A stretch of 64,000 nt of DNA from Chitinophaga ginsengisoli (GCF_003014595.1 NZ_PYGK01000017.1:124001-188000); one strand, 5' to 3'; numbered from the stretch's first letter, positions 26,001 to 35,936 are shown. Notes: a model not told the origin generated them from the sequence alone. Numbers and translations: made by a program.

Positions 26001-26987
26001 ATGTCTAAGGAAGAGAAACACATCGTTATCCTGGTACCGTCCAATTCCGCACTGATGGATATGGCCGGACCACTGGAAGTTTTTAACAGGGCCGCTATAT
26101 TGGCTCAACGTGAGGAGCAGGATATCCGTTACATCGTACATACTGTATCTGGCGAGCAGACCCGCCAGGTCATTACTTCTTCTTTTTTGCCGATTCTCTG
26201 CGAGTCTACTTTTCATGAAGTAGATTATCCCATCGATACACTTATTCTTTCCGGTATCCCTGCGGATGAGAATCAGCCACTGGATGCACTGTTATTGCCA
26301 TGGATAGCCGCACAGGCAAAACAGGTACGCAGAATATGCTCTGTATGCTCCGGCACTTTTATGCTGGCACAAGCGGGAGTGCTTGACGGAAAACGCGCCA
26401 CCACACACTGGCGGCTTTGTCAACGCCTGGCGGATATGTTCCCTGAGATCAAGGTTGAAAACACGCCCGTCTTTGTAAAGGATGGCAACATTTATACCTC
26501 TGCCGGTGTCACCACTGGTATGGACATGGCCCTGGCGCTGGTGGAAGAAGATATGGGCAGATCTTTTGCCCTGGATATTGCCCGGCAGATGGTACTCTTC
26601 CTCAAACGGCCCGGTAACCAGTCGCAATACAGTACCATGCTGGAAGCACAGGAAACAGACTATGAACCTGTAAAGGCGGCGCTTAGCTGGCTGCACAAGC
26701 ACCTGCATGAAGAGATCACTGTGGAACGATTGGCGCAGCAGGCAACCATGAGCCCCCGCAATTTCGCGCGGATATTTGTACAGGAATTGAAGATCACGCC
26801 GGCCAGGTATGTTGAAAAACTACGCCTGGAACAGGCCTGCAGGAGCCTGACAGAAAAGAAACTGACGCAGGACGAAATAGCGGTGCAAACAGGATTCGGT
26901 AATGCAGAAAATATGCGGAAAGTATTTCTTAGAACCATGGAGGTAACACCTTCCCAATACAGAAAAAGATTCAGAAGTACGTTTTAA
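26001..26987 (+). CDS. GlxA-type regulator: DJ-1/PfpI domain plus AraC helix-turn-helix
   Basis: 328 residues from the ATG at 26001 (MSKEEKHIVILVPSNSALMD); the longer frame would overlap the divergent gene. Residues 1-180 are a class I glutamine-amidotransferase/DJ-1-like domain with the nucleophile-elbow Cys in ICSVCSGTFMLAQAG, and ITVERLAQQATMSPRNFARI ... DEIAVQTGFGNAENMRKVFL is the two-helix AraC DNA-binding part. The DJ-1 domain is thought to sense a small molecule. It is divergent from the epoxide-hydrolase-like gene. Confidence 0.93.
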   Translation: MSKEEKHIVILVPSNSALMDMAGPLEVFNRAAILAQREEQDIRYIVHTVSGEQTRQVITSSFLPILCESTFHEVDYPIDTLILSGIPADENQPLDALLLPWIAAQAKQVRRICSVCSGTFMLAQAGVLDGKRATTHWRLCQRLADMFPEIKVENTPVFVKDGNIYTSAGVTTGMDMALALVEEDMGRSFALDIARQMVLFLKRPGNQSQYSTMLEAQETDYEPVKAALSWLHKHLHEEITVERLAQQATMSPRNFARIFVQELKITPARYVEKLRLEQACRSLTEKKLTQDEIAVQTGFGNAENMRKVFLRTMEVTPSQYRKRFRSTF

Positions 26988-27107
26988 TGGCCAGACTGAC
27001 AGCCAGCCACCTTTCTGACAGATTAAACCCAGCTGTTCCTGCCGTTCTGTCCCGATTCATATGAGGTAAGGTATTTGATGCATCTAAAAAAATCGATACA
27101 ATTTTAA

Positions 27108-28037
27108 ATGATGGATGCATATTCTCAAATGATCATTGACGCTGTCGAAAAAGCCAGTCCGGCAGTGGTCAAGATAGAACGACTGAATGCCAGCAATAAC
27201 CAGGAATCGGTGTCCGGAACAGGCTCCGGATTCCTCTTCTCTTCCGATGGGTATCTGTTCACTAACAGTCACGTCGTAAATGGCGCCACAAGCCTGAAAG
27301 TGATGCTGCAGGACGGTCGCGTATACCCCGCCAGCCTGGCCGGCCAGGATCCTGCTACGGACCTGGCGCTTCTGAAGATTGATGCCCGGGAATTTTCTCC
27401 CGTGAAACTGGGCGACTCCGATGAACTGAAGATCGGACAGATGGTGATCGCCATCGGTAATCCCCTGGGATTCCAGCATACCGTTACCGCAGGTGTGATC
27501 AGTGCTTTGGGCAGATCATTACAGGGACAGGACGGTATGATGATGGATGCCATGATACAGACAGACGCTGCGCTGAACCCCGGTAATTCCGGAGGACCAC
27601 TCATTAATAGTAAGGGCGAAGTCATTGGTGTGAATACCGCCGTTATCAGAGGCGCACAAGGCCTTTGTTTTGCCATCAGCATCAATACCGCCAAGGCTAT
27701 TGCCAACCAGCTGATCCGTTACGGTAAAGTCAAAAGGGCCTATGTCGGTGTTGCCATGCAACAGATCGATCTCGTACCCAGATTACGTGCTATTCATCAG
27801 CTGAAAAACAAACAGGCATTGTTTATCTCCAAAGTGGAACGGAACAGTCCTGCAGCAAAAGCCGGCATCCTGAACGGAGACATCATTTATCAGTTCAATG
27901 ATCAGCCGGTGGAAACAGCCGACCAGTTCTTTAAAATGATGACTTCCGATAAAATAGGTCAGTTCCAGTATATCAATGTAATACGGGATAATGAAAAGCT
28001 TGAACTGCGGATAACACCAATAGAAAGAGGAGATTGA
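27108..28037 (+). CDS. HtrA/DegP-like S1C serine protease without signal peptide
   Basis: 309 residues. Triad H55 (FTNSHVVNG), D85 (DPATDLALLKI), S161 (NPGNSGGPLI), then one PDZ domain from about 215 (KQALFISKVERNSPAAKAGI, GDIIYQFNDQPVETADQF). The first residues, MMDAYSQMIIDAVEKASPAV, start directly with the protease domain; there is no signal peptide or anchor, so unlike DegP/DegS it should act in the cytoplasm unless the real start was missed. Upstream in-frame sequence to 27060 offers no signal-like start. Single gene, plus strand, followed by the PD40 protein 135 bp later. Confidence 0.88.
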   Translation: MMDAYSQMIIDAVEKASPAVVKIERLNASNNQESVSGTGSGFLFSSDGYLFTNSHVVNGATSLKVMLQDGRVYPASLAGQDPATDLALLKIDAREFSPVKLGDSDELKIGQMVIAIGNPLGFQHTVTAGVISALGRSLQGQDGMMMDAMIQTDAALNPGNSGGPLINSKGEVIGVNTAVIRGAQGLCFAISINTAKAIANQLIRYGKVKRAYVGVAMQQIDLVPRLRAIHQLKNKQALFISKVERNSPAAKAGILNGDIIYQFNDQPVETADQFFKMMTSDKIGQFQYINVIRDNEKLELRITPIERGD

Positions 28038-28172
28038 GTGCGCTGATACTTACTATGTAAATTAATAGCGTTTGCTGCTGGCAGAAGGCTTTCATTCCCG
28101 GGGAAACATCTGTAAATTAGATAAAATTCCACGGCAAGCCTGCCTCCTGTTGATCACGTTATACTATTACAT

Positions 28173-29699
28173 ATGGGTAAGAAATTGCTGTTATTCACCA
28201 TTAGCCTGCTGGCATTCAGCCAGTTCGCCAGGCTCTCTGCACAGACCCTGGGTATCTTCGACGAACAAACAGATGTCGGAAAGGTGAAACATTCCGGCAC
28301 TACACAATACGACCCTAAGACACAACAATACACCATCAGCGGTGCCGGTACGAATATCTGGTTCGGCAGTGATGAATTTCACTTCGTATGGAAAAAGATG
28401 AAAGGTGATTTCATTCTCCGTACAAATGCTCATTTCATTGGTAAGGGAAAAGAAGCGCACCGCAAATGGGGCCTGATGATACGCAGCTCACTGGACACCA
28501 GTAGTACCCACGTGAATGGCGTTGTACACGGAGATGGCTTAACCTCCCTGCAATTCAGACGTACTACCGGTGCGAATACAGAAGAAATAAAATCAACACT
28601 GACTGCGGCAGATGTGGTGCAGCTGGAACGGAAGGGTAATACGTTCACCTTATCCGTAGCGCGCAACGGACAAACATTCGTCAGTGAAAAACTGGATAAT
28701 CTTGCATTAGGAGATGAAGTATACGCAGGAATGTTCGTCTGCTCACACAATCCTGATGTTGTGGAGAAAGCTGTATTCAGCAATGTACGTATCACAGTAC
28801 CTGCTCCGGACAACTTAGTGCCCTACCGCCAGTATATTGGCAGTATGCTTGAAATACTGGATATCGCTACCCGGCACAGTACCATTGTTTACCAGACGCC
28901 CGGTTCCATACAAGCGCCTAACTGGAATAAGGATGGCAGATCACTGATCTACAATGCCGACGGATTACTCTACCAGTTTGACCTGGAGAAGAAAACCCCT
29001 TCCCTGATCAATACCGGAGAGGCGAAAAAGAACAACAACGATCATGTATTATCCTTTGATGGAAAAATGCTGGCCATCAGCAGTGGTGATGGGGAAAAAG
29101 GCGCTTCAATAGGCTATGTGGTACCGCGCACAGGAGGCACTCCTATACGTATCAACAAGGTAGGGCCCTCTTATATGCATGGATGGTCGCCCGATGGAAA
29201 GTTCCTGGTGTTTACCGGACAGCGTGATCGTGAGTTCGATATTTACCGGGTACCAGCTGCCGGTGGAGAGGAGGTCAGATTAACTATGGCGCCCGGACTG
29301 GACGATGGTCCTGAATATACACCGGATGGCAAATACATTTACTTCAACTCCATGCGCAGTGGACTGATGCAGCTATGGCGGATGAAGGCCGACGGTTCTC
29401 AGCAGACACAGATCACTGACGATGGTTTCAATAACTGGTTCCCACATGTTTCTCCGGATGGCAAATGGATCGTATTCATTTCCTTCCTGAAAGAAGAAGT
29501 AGATCCTTCAGATCATCCTTTCTATAAACATGTTTATTTACGGCTGATGCCTGCAGCTGGTGGCGCGCCCAAAGTGATTGCTTATCTGTACGGCGGACAA
29601 GGTACGATCAATACGCCTTCATGGTCGCCCGACAGTAAACGGATCGCATTTATCAGCAATACGAATTTGCTGTTTCCCATCTTTCCTTCGGGAAAATAG
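28173..29699 (+). CDS. Secreted PD40/TolB-like beta-propeller protein
   Basis: 508 residues with signal peptide (LLAFSQFARLSAQT). The N-terminal 30-210 looks like a concanavalin-type sandwich (DUF1349-like: IWFGSDEFHFVWKKMKGDFI, RKWGLMIRSSLDTSS). From about 225 a six-bladed propeller follows, with repeated blades ending in WSPDGKFLVFTGQRDREFDI, YTPDGKYIYFNSMRSGLMQL, VSPDGKWIVFISF and WSPDSKRIAFISN, the PD40 pattern. Such proteins bind carbohydrates or peptidoglycan-associated partners; no enzymatic residues are evident. It ends 2 bp before the convergent GH15 gene. Confidence 0.85.
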   Translation: MGKKLLLFTISLLAFSQFARLSAQTLGIFDEQTDVGKVKHSGTTQYDPKTQQYTISGAGTNIWFGSDEFHFVWKKMKGDFILRTNAHFIGKGKEAHRKWGLMIRSSLDTSSTHVNGVVHGDGLTSLQFRRTTGANTEEIKSTLTAADVVQLERKGNTFTLSVARNGQTFVSEKLDNLALGDEVYAGMFVCSHNPDVVEKAVFSNVRITVPAPDNLVPYRQYIGSMLEILDIATRHSTIVYQTPGSIQAPNWNKDGRSLIYNADGLLYQFDLEKKTPSLINTGEAKKNNNDHVLSFDGKMLAISSGDGEKGASIGYVVPRTGGTPIRINKVGPSYMHGWSPDGKFLVFTGQRDREFDIYRVPAAGGEEVRLTMAPGLDDGPEYTPDGKYIYFNSMRSGLMQLWRMKADGSQQTQITDDGFNNWFPHVSPDGKWIVFISFLKEEVDPSDHPFYKHVYLRLMPAAGGAPKVIAYLYGGQGTINTPSWSPDSKRIAFISNTNLLFPIFPSGK

Positions 29700-29701
29700 C
29701 T

Positions 29702-31534
29702 TTATATACGACTCAATTGTTTATTGAGCTCAACGGCAGCACTAATTAAAGCGAGGTGTGTGAATGCCTGGGGAAAGTTCCCCAGGTGCTCCCCCTTCTT
29801 TCCCAGCTCTTCACTGAAAAGCCCCAGGTGATTGGCATACCCGATCATCTTTTCAAAACTTTCTATTGCCAGCTCCAGTTCTCCACATTTGGCAAGGGCT
29901 TCTATATACCAGAATGAGCACATATTGAAAGTACCTTCTTCTCCATCCAGTCCGTCGATCCTTTCCAGGTGATTCCGGTAACGGTAAATGAGTACATCCA
30001 GGCGCAGGTCCCGGTCTATCACCTTCATGGTAGAAAGCCATCTTGGTTCCAACGGGGTAACGAAGTGGGTCAATGGCATCAGCAGCGCGCTGGCATCTAC
30101 TGCTTTGGCGCCTTTGTATTGTACCCATGCCCCGAGTTCTTCGTTCCAGAAGTGATGGAAGATGTCATTATAGATTTCATCGCGAACAGTCTGCCACTCT
30201 GTTTCCGGATAAGGGAATGAGCGATGCTGTGCTATTTTAATAGCCCTGTCCATCGCTACCCAGCACATTAAGCGCGAATGCAGGAATTCCCGTTTTTCGT
30301 TCCTGATTTCCCATATGCCATGATCGGGGGCTTTCCAGTCAGCGATCACACATTCCACCTGTTTCCTGATCAGGGCCCAGAATTCAAAGGTAATAGGCTC
30401 GTAAGACTTATTGTAGATGTAGATCGTGTCAATCAGTTCTCCGTAAATGTCTGTCTGCCGTTGACCGGCAGCGGCGTTGCCAATACGTACAGGCTTCGCG
30501 CCCTTATATCCGTCCAGGTGCTTCAGCTCCTGCTCGTTCCCTGCCTTGCCGCCATCAATATTGTACAACAATTGCAGTTGGTTTTCGGTACACAGGTTAA
30601 ATATCCAGTTCATAAAAGCCGTTGCTTCATCATAAAAGCCCAGTTTCAGGAAGGCATACATGGTGAAAGCAGCATCCCTTATCCAGTTAAACCGGTAGTC
30701 CCAGTTACGGTTGCCGGCCAGGGTCTCAGGGATGCCGAAAGTGGGCGCCGCCACAACGGAACCGAACTTGATCGAAGTCAGTAATTTCAGTGTAATGGCC
30801 GACCGTTGTATCAACTCCCCATAATGTCCCTTATAAGTCGATTTGCCTACCCATTGCCGCCATTTAACGATCGTATCCTGGTAGATATCCGTATAATATT
30901 CAATGCCGGCTAATGGCTCCGTATTGCCCTTTTTAACTGCCTGCAGGACAATACTGGCCACTTCCGATTCCCGGAGGGTAAATTCCGCATATCCATTCTT
31001 ATGTTTCAGGCGTAAGGGGATATCTGCTATCAGCCGGAGTTGTACATCCCCGTCGTTAATAGGAGTAAAAATGATCTCATTCTTCCGCTTCTTCAGTACC
31101 GCCTCATGTTTGGCCAAAGCATAGTCAAATCGGGGCACACAATTCACTTTAAAAGTGATATTTCCCCGGATGGTTTTGATCTTGCGGACGATCGTGCAGT
31201 CCGTTTCCTTTTCTACATCAGCAATGGGCATATAGTCTGTCAACTCAGCAATACCCGAATCTGAGAAATAACGGGTCAGCAGAATCGCTGTACCGGGTAT
31301 ATATAGTTGTTTGGAGGTATAGCCCTGCATCTCCGGCTCGACGGAGAAGTACCCACCTTTAGTGGAATCCAGCAGCGCGGCAAAGATAGTGGGAGAATCG
31401 AAACGGGGAAAACACATGAAGTCAATAGACCCCGTCAGAGAAACCAGGGCAACTGTCTCCAGGTTGCCGATAATACCATAATTCTCAATGCGTTGATACG
31501 GTCTTTCCTGATGTTTCATACTAGTATTTATCAT
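29702..31534 (-). CDS. Glycoside hydrolase family 15 protein (glucoamylase/trehalase-like)
   Basis: 610 residues. N-terminal domain IENYGIIGNLETVALVSLTG and IDFMCFPRFDSPTIFAALLD, then the (alpha/alpha)6 barrel with NRNWDYRFNWIRDAAFTMYA, AGNAAAG-type loop and the C-terminal EEGTFNMCSFWYIEALAKCG carrying the likely catalytic glutamate. This subgroup acts on alpha-glucans, and some members are trehalases. No signal peptide, so cytoplasmic. The start could be the Met at position 6 (MKHQERPYQRIE). It is divergent from the unknown gene at 31636. Confidence 0.9.
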   Translation of the reverse strand: MINTSMKHQERPYQRIENYGIIGNLETVALVSLTGSIDFMCFPRFDSPTIFAALLDSTKGGYFSVEPEMQGYTSKQLYIPGTAILLTRYFSDSGIAELTDYMPIADVEKETDCTIVRKIKTIRGNITFKVNCVPRFDYALAKHEAVLKKRKNEIIFTPINDGDVQLRLIADIPLRLKHKNGYAEFTLRESEVASIVLQAVKKGNTEPLAGIEYYTDIYQDTIVKWRQWVGKSTYKGHYGELIQRSAITLKLLTSIKFGSVVAAPTFGIPETLAGNRNWDYRFNWIRDAAFTMYAFLKLGFYDEATAFMNWIFNLCTENQLQLLYNIDGGKAGNEQELKHLDGYKGAKPVRIGNAAAGQRQTDIYGELIDTIYIYNKSYEPITFEFWALIRKQVECVIADWKAPDHGIWEIRNEKREFLHSRLMCWVAMDRAIKIAQHRSFPYPETEWQTVRDEIYNDIFHHFWNEELGAWVQYKGAKAVDASALLMPLTHFVTPLEPRWLSTMKVIDRDLRLDVLIYRYRNHLERIDGLDGEEGTFNMCSFWYIEALAKCGELELAIESFEKMIGYANHLGLFSEELGKKGEHLGNFPQAFTHLALISAAVELNKQLSRI

Positions 31535-31635
31535 GAACCATGCCTAAAGCTGCAGATCCTGCTGCAATGGGAAAACGCCCGGGAATTCTGCTATTTGCCT
31601 GCTTCCGCATGTGCTGCATCCCTTATCTTTACAGC

Positions 31636-32271
31636 ATGCTAGAACTGCCTATTACCGTACGCATTCCCTCGGATGAGGAAATAGATTACCGGCCGGACAT
31701 CGATGAGATCCTTTTCAAGAGAAGGAAGGCGAAGATCGTAGAAGGGTATACGCTTACACTGAATGAGAATCCCCGCATACCCTATCGCTTCCAGGCCATG
31801 ATCAATATCAATAACAGCCGTTTATGGGCTTTATTCCAGGCACTGGCAGCTACCCTGCCGGATAAGGTAAGCTGCGTGTATGGTATGTATGAGGAAGAAT
31901 CAGTGACCACTCCACTGCTGCAAAAACAATTCGTACTGAAGGAACTGGAAAAATACAGAGAGGAACTTACGCAGGAGTGTCAGCTGGAAGCCGGTCTGCT
32001 CTTTCAGGTAAAAGATATACTCATAGAATTGAACATCAGTGAAAGTAAATATATCCGGTACTGGGGCGCGGAGCTGGAACGATTCCGGTTGCTGATGCAA
32101 TCGTTTCATTTAGTACCCGTGGAAGGGTTGGAATTTATTGATGAATATCCGAAGATAGTCACCCCGCTGAGAGAGCTGGTACGTACGGCCAAAGCGCCGG
32201 AAACCGTACTTTATTATCTGGACCAGGCCTTTCATATTGACAGAAGGGCACCCGATCCTTTTTTTGACTGA
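31636..32271 (+). CDS. Conserved protein of unknown function
   Basis: 211 residues from the ATG at 31636 (MLELPITVRIPSDEEIDYRP); the longer frame from 31540 adds 32 residues with two Cys-rich stretches and no family look. Mixed alpha/beta, no signal, no membrane segment, no recognised motif. Blocks such as NENPRIPYRFQAMININNSR and VKDILIELNISESKYIRYWG suggest a folded cytoplasmic protein; the layout resembles some predicted immunity proteins, but there is no toxin gene beside it. Terminator at 32277. Confidence 0.6.
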   Translation: MLELPITVRIPSDEEIDYRPDIDEILFKRRKAKIVEGYTLTLNENPRIPYRFQAMININNSRLWALFQALAATLPDKVSCVYGMYEEESVTTPLLQKQFVLKELEKYREELTQECQLEAGLLFQVKDILIELNISESKYIRYWGAELERFRLLMQSFHLVPVEGLEFIDEYPKIVTPLRELVRTAKAPETVLYYLDQAFHIDRRAPDPFFD

Positions 32272-32276
32272 TAAAA

Positions 32277-32308
32277 AATATCCCGGCCATCGGTATAGCC
32301 GGGATATT
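32277..32308. terminator. Bidirectional terminator
   Basis: Perfect 11-bp stem AATATCCCGGC / GCCGGGATATT between the unknown gene (plus, stop 32271) and the BSP-family gene (minus, stop 32394), with A-rich sequence before it. Confidence 0.8.
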
Positions 32309-32393
32309 GTATAGCATTGCAGATGCAGATCCCATTCATCCCCTCCTGGTTATTATTCAATTATGGCAATGCTACGGAGTAGTGAATGAGCTG

Positions 32394-33161
32394 CTACAAT
32401 GCAGGATTAGCAGAATAATCTGCCCACAGTTGGTCCACTGTTTTAGTGGTCAGGCTTACCCAGGTATTGGCTGTGTAAGTTTTATTACGTAACGCCGTAT
32501 TCAGATCTGTTACGATCGAAGTGCGTACATGCAGTTCCAGCCAGGCCAGGAAACGTGCGGTAACACGGTAGGCATCAGTATACGACTGGGAAGACGACCA
32601 GTTAGGCAATGACCATCCCGCAGGACCGTTATTCACACCATACTTATAACGGACATAATCGGCAATACCCTCAGTCAGCCAACCGGGAGCGCCACCAGTA
32701 TAAGCCTGTACCACGTGCATGATTTCATGCGTTACAACATCTACATCCTGCGGATGGCTATGGAACCATGCGGAACTGTAGGTAATAGTGGTACCGGAGG
32801 TGGCCGCCACACCACTGTAAGCAGGGTCTATTACAAAAGTAACTGCTTTAACGGCGCCGGTATTGAACTTGGTCACCAGCTGCGGATAAACGCTGAAAAA
32901 GATATCTACAAATTTCTGACGTACAGCATCGTCAAAGGTAGCGTCCTTGTTAGTGATGGTCACTTTGTAACCATTACTGGTGTAGATGACGGTACCTACG
33001 GGCGTAGTTGCGGCTGCAGTGACGTTTCCCGCAACGCGGGCTGTTTCATTAAGGTCTCCCTTAGGCTGATCGGGAGTTACAAGGTCAGATTTGCTACAGG
33101 CAGACATTAAAAAGATACCAAGGGTACCAATAATCATGGAATAATTTAGCGAATGTCTCAT
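32394..33161 (-). CDS. BSP-family lipoprotein, predicted zinc metallopeptidase
   Basis: 255 residues; lipobox LMSACSKSD with Cys22. The basic secretory protein family core (PF04450-like) follows: FVIDPAYSGVAATSGTTITY, the zinc motif THEIMHVVQAY (H145, E146, H149) and WLTEGIADYVRYKYG with Asp168 as a possible third ligand. Plant homologues are linked to defence; bacterial ones are extracellular peptidases. The protein should sit on the outer membrane or in the periplasm. Single gene. Confidence 0.88.
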   Translation of the reverse strand: MRHSLNYSMIIGTLGIFLMSACSKSDLVTPDQPKGDLNETARVAGNVTAAATTPVGTVIYTSNGYKVTITNKDATFDDAVRQKFVDIFFSVYPQLVTKFNTGAVKAVTFVIDPAYSGVAATSGTTITYSSAWFHSHPQDVDVVTHEIMHVVQAYTGGAPGWLTEGIADYVRYKYGVNNGPAGWSLPNWSSSQSYTDAYRVTARFLAWLELHVRTSIVTDLNTALRNKTYTANTWVSLTTKTVDQLWADYSANPAL

Positions 33162-33291
33162 TTTGTGAGTGGGTTTACATAGGAGGCAGATGAACAGTGA
33201 TCTCAGGGAATTAAACGCAATAAATGCGGTTTTCGTACGTCTGCACCCGGTTATGCTTAACCACTCACATTATTGAATGACAAACAGCACC

Positions 33292-34077
33292 TTATGCTTC
33301 AACCGGCTCGGGGCTGTCCTGCAGTACCTGACGGGTATATTCCAGCCCTACAGTATAAATAGCATCGAAACGTTTAAAATCGAACATACCGAACTTTCCT
33401 AATTCCGCTGGCTCAATAAAGCGACTGCACAGCAGCTTGTTCTTCAACACCGGCTCATGAATAGCCATATGCAGGGTCCTCTCTATGTTGGCCCGTATGC
33501 CGTTTGCAGGATTGTAAGGCGTGAGCGGATTGACGTGTACACCGATAATAGATTTATATCTCCCTATCAGCGGTTCCAGCGGCAGGTTTCCGGAAATACC
33601 TCCATCTACATAGGGTACACCATCAATCATTACCGGCGCGAATAACATCGGGATGCTCGAAGCTGCCAGGATAGCGGGTATCAGCGGTCCTTTGTCAAAA
33701 ATAGTCTGCTGCCCTGTGGAAAAGTTTGTCGCAGTAACATATAAAGGAATGGGTAATGATTCAAATGTAGTATGTCGCAAAGTTTGCGTCAACACCTTTT
33801 CCAGGAGCTTCAGTGACAGGAATCCTGTTTTCAGGTGCTTCCAATCGACCGTCAGCCCCATCTTTGTTTGTAAAAAGATCTCTCTGACCTCATCTGTAGT
33901 GTAACCATCACAGATAAAGGCTGCGGCTATAGAGCCGGCACTGGTAGCGGCAATCGCTTCGGGAAAGATCTGCTGCTCTGCAAACGCTTTTAAAACACCA
34001 ATATGGGCATAACCACGGGCGCCACCACCAGATAGGACAAAGGGACGCTGTATAGGGACTTTCAACTCCTGATTCAT
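33292..34077 (-). CDS. Patatin-like phospholipase
   Basis: 261 residues from the ATG at 34075-34077 (MNQELKVPIQRPFVLSGGGA); the longer frame would overlap the divergent amidohydrolase. Oxyanion-hole motif SGGGARGYAHIGVL, nucleophile Ser46 in ATSAGS (first Gly of GxSxG is Ala) and Asp158 in VDGGISGNLP make up the Ser-Asp dyad. Cytoplasmic, no signal. Single-domain, RssA/YchK-like size. It would hydrolyse acyl esters of phospholipids; target unknown. Confidence 0.9.
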   Translation of the reverse strand: MNQELKVPIQRPFVLSGGGARGYAHIGVLKAFAEQQIFPEAIAATSAGSIAAAFICDGYTTDEVREIFLQTKMGLTVDWKHLKTGFLSLKLLEKVLTQTLRHTTFESLPIPLYVTATNFSTGQQTIFDKGPLIPAILAASSIPMLFAPVMIDGVPYVDGGISGNLPLEPLIGRYKSIIGVHVNPLTPYNPANGIRANIERTLHMAIHEPVLKNKLLCSRFIEPAELGKFGMFDFKRFDAIYTVGLEYTRQVLQDSPEPVEA

Positions 34078-34138
34078 CAGGCTAATATATATAAAGAAAG
34101 TAAAATCTGCTACCTTAGCACCAACCAAATCTAACCCG

Positions 34139-35896
34139 ATGAAAAAATTTCCGTTGTTATGGGCAGTTGCACTCGTCATATATGCACTGCCGGGTTACAC
34201 ACAATCTACCACTACATCACCTGTTAACAATGCGTCCTCTACCCTATGTATCACACACGCTAACCTGATAGATGTCAGCAGCAGTAAAACACTGGCAGAT
34301 CAGACCATCATCATTGAGCATGACCGTATACTGGCTACCGGGCCTTCGAAGAAACTGAAAGTACCTGCCGGTGCGACTATCATAGATGCTACAGGGAAGT
34401 ACGTGATGCCCGGTATGACAGATGCACATATCCACTTCTTCCAGACCGGTGGTCTGTATACCCGTCCCGATGGACTGAACCTGCAGGCGGTATATCCTTA
34501 TGAAAAGGACCAGCTGTGGGCAAAAGAACACCTAAGTGATCTGATGGCCCGCTACCTGGCATGTGGCATTACCACTGTAGTAGATGTGGGAGGGCCATTC
34601 AGCAACTTTACTATCCGCGATAAAGTGAATGCCGATCCACGGGCGACTAATGCCTGGGTAACAGGTCCGCTGATATCTACTTATCTTCCGCCTAACCTGG
34701 ATAAAAAAGATCCTCCCATTGTGAAAGTGACCACACCGGAAGAAGCCCGTGAACTGGTAAAAAAACAATTGCCCTATAAACCTGATTTCATTAAGATCTG
34801 GTACATCGTGTTGCCCGGTATGCCGGCTGAAAGTACTTTACAGATTGTCAAGGCGACTATAGAAGAAAGTCATGCGCACGGACTAAAAGTAGCAGTACAT
34901 GCGACAGAGTATGAAACGGCTAAACTGGCTGTTACAGCAGGAGCAGACATCCTCGTGCATAGTGTGGATGATAAAGAACTGGACGATGATATGCTTCAAT
35001 TACTGAAGAATAAACATACGGTGTATATCCCCACCCTCACCGTGATGCATGGTTATAAAAGGGCGTTTACGCAGCAGTTTGATTTCCCTATGCATGATCT
35101 GAAATATGGAGATCCATTCATGCTGGGCACATTGACTGACCTGCAGCATATTGACAAAAGCGTTGCTGGTTTTGAGTATAAAACACTACGTACACGCCAC
35201 ATCATTCCTTCAAAAGAAGATACGGTGATGCATACCAACCTGCGGCTCGCAGAACAGGCAGGTATTAATGTGGTGGCAGGCACTGATGCGGGTAATATCG
35301 GCACCCTGCATGCTTCCTCCTTTTTCACCGAACTACAGGCCATGCAACAATCGGGATTGAGTAACCGGGAGATCATCCGTTCCGCCACTATCAATGCAGC
35401 AAAAGGCTTCGGTAAGGACAAAGATTACGGCAGTATAGAAAAGGGAAAGATCGCGGATCTGCTGCTGCTGGAAAAAGATCCTACGCAGGACCTGAACGCG
35501 CTGGCAGATATACAGACCATCATACACCGTGGCGTACAATTACAGGCAAAGGAACTGCTGACACCCACACCGGCAATACTGGTGCAGCAACAACTGAATG
35601 GTTATAACGCCCGGAATATTGACGCCTTCCTGGCGCCTTACAGCGATAGTACTTCCATTTATGATCAGGCCAGCGGTAAATTACTGATGCAGGGGAAAGA
35701 ACAGATGCGGCAGCGATATGCTGCGATGTTTGAGAAGGCAAAGGAATTACACTGCCAGTTGGTGAACAGGATCGTGATGGGCAATACCGTAATAGATCAT
35801 GAAAGAGTAACCGGTGTAGGAGAAAAGCCCATGGAGGCGGTGGCGGTTTATACCGTTGAAAATGATAAGATCGTAAAGGTTTCCTTTATCCACTAA
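34139..35896 (+). CDS. Exported amidohydrolase fused to a SnoaL-like domain
   Basis: 585 residues with signal peptide (VALVIYALPGYTQS). Residues 35-470 are a metal-dependent amidohydrolase: THANLIDVSSSKTLADQ, metal ligands in MTDAHIHF (H97, H99), AVHATEYETAKL, ILVHSVD and VVAGTDAGN, and the closing KGKIADLLLLEKDP. Residues about 480-585 (LVQQQLNGYNARNIDAFLAP ... VAVYTVENDKIVKVSFIH) are an NTF2/SnoaL-like domain, not part of typical amidohydrolases. Likely periplasmic hydrolysis of an amide or cyclic substrate (imidazolonepropionase/prolidase-like branch). Divergent from the patatin gene. Confidence 0.88.
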   Translation: MKKFPLLWAVALVIYALPGYTQSTTTSPVNNASSTLCITHANLIDVSSSKTLADQTIIIEHDRILATGPSKKLKVPAGATIIDATGKYVMPGMTDAHIHFFQTGGLYTRPDGLNLQAVYPYEKDQLWAKEHLSDLMARYLACGITTVVDVGGPFSNFTIRDKVNADPRATNAWVTGPLISTYLPPNLDKKDPPIVKVTTPEEARELVKKQLPYKPDFIKIWYIVLPGMPAESTLQIVKATIEESHAHGLKVAVHATEYETAKLAVTAGADILVHSVDDKELDDDMLQLLKNKHTVYIPTLTVMHGYKRAFTQQFDFPMHDLKYGDPFMLGTLTDLQHIDKSVAGFEYKTLRTRHIIPSKEDTVMHTNLRLAEQAGINVVAGTDAGNIGTLHASSFFTELQAMQQSGLSNREIIRSATINAAKGFGKDKDYGSIEKGKIADLLLLEKDPTQDLNALADIQTIIHRGVQLQAKELLTPTPAILVQQQLNGYNARNIDAFLAPYSDSTSIYDQASGKLLMQGKEQMRQRYAAMFEKAKELHCQLVNRIVMGNTVIDHERVTGVGEKPMEAVAVYTVENDKIVKVSFIH

Positions 35897-35898
35897 AA

Positions 35899-35936
35899 AG
35901 ATGGGGGCTGTTTATCATGCAGTAAAGCCCCCATCT
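35899..35936 (+). terminator. Terminator hairpin of the amidohydrolase gene
   Basis: Perfect 11-bp stem AGATGGGGGCT / AGCCCCCATCT, 3 bp after the stop codon. No strong T-tract. Confidence 0.65.

Noticed and set aside
34078..34179. Longer start for the patatin gene
   Set aside because: It would overlap the divergent amidohydrolase start; the ATG at 34075-34077 precedes the first family motif directly.
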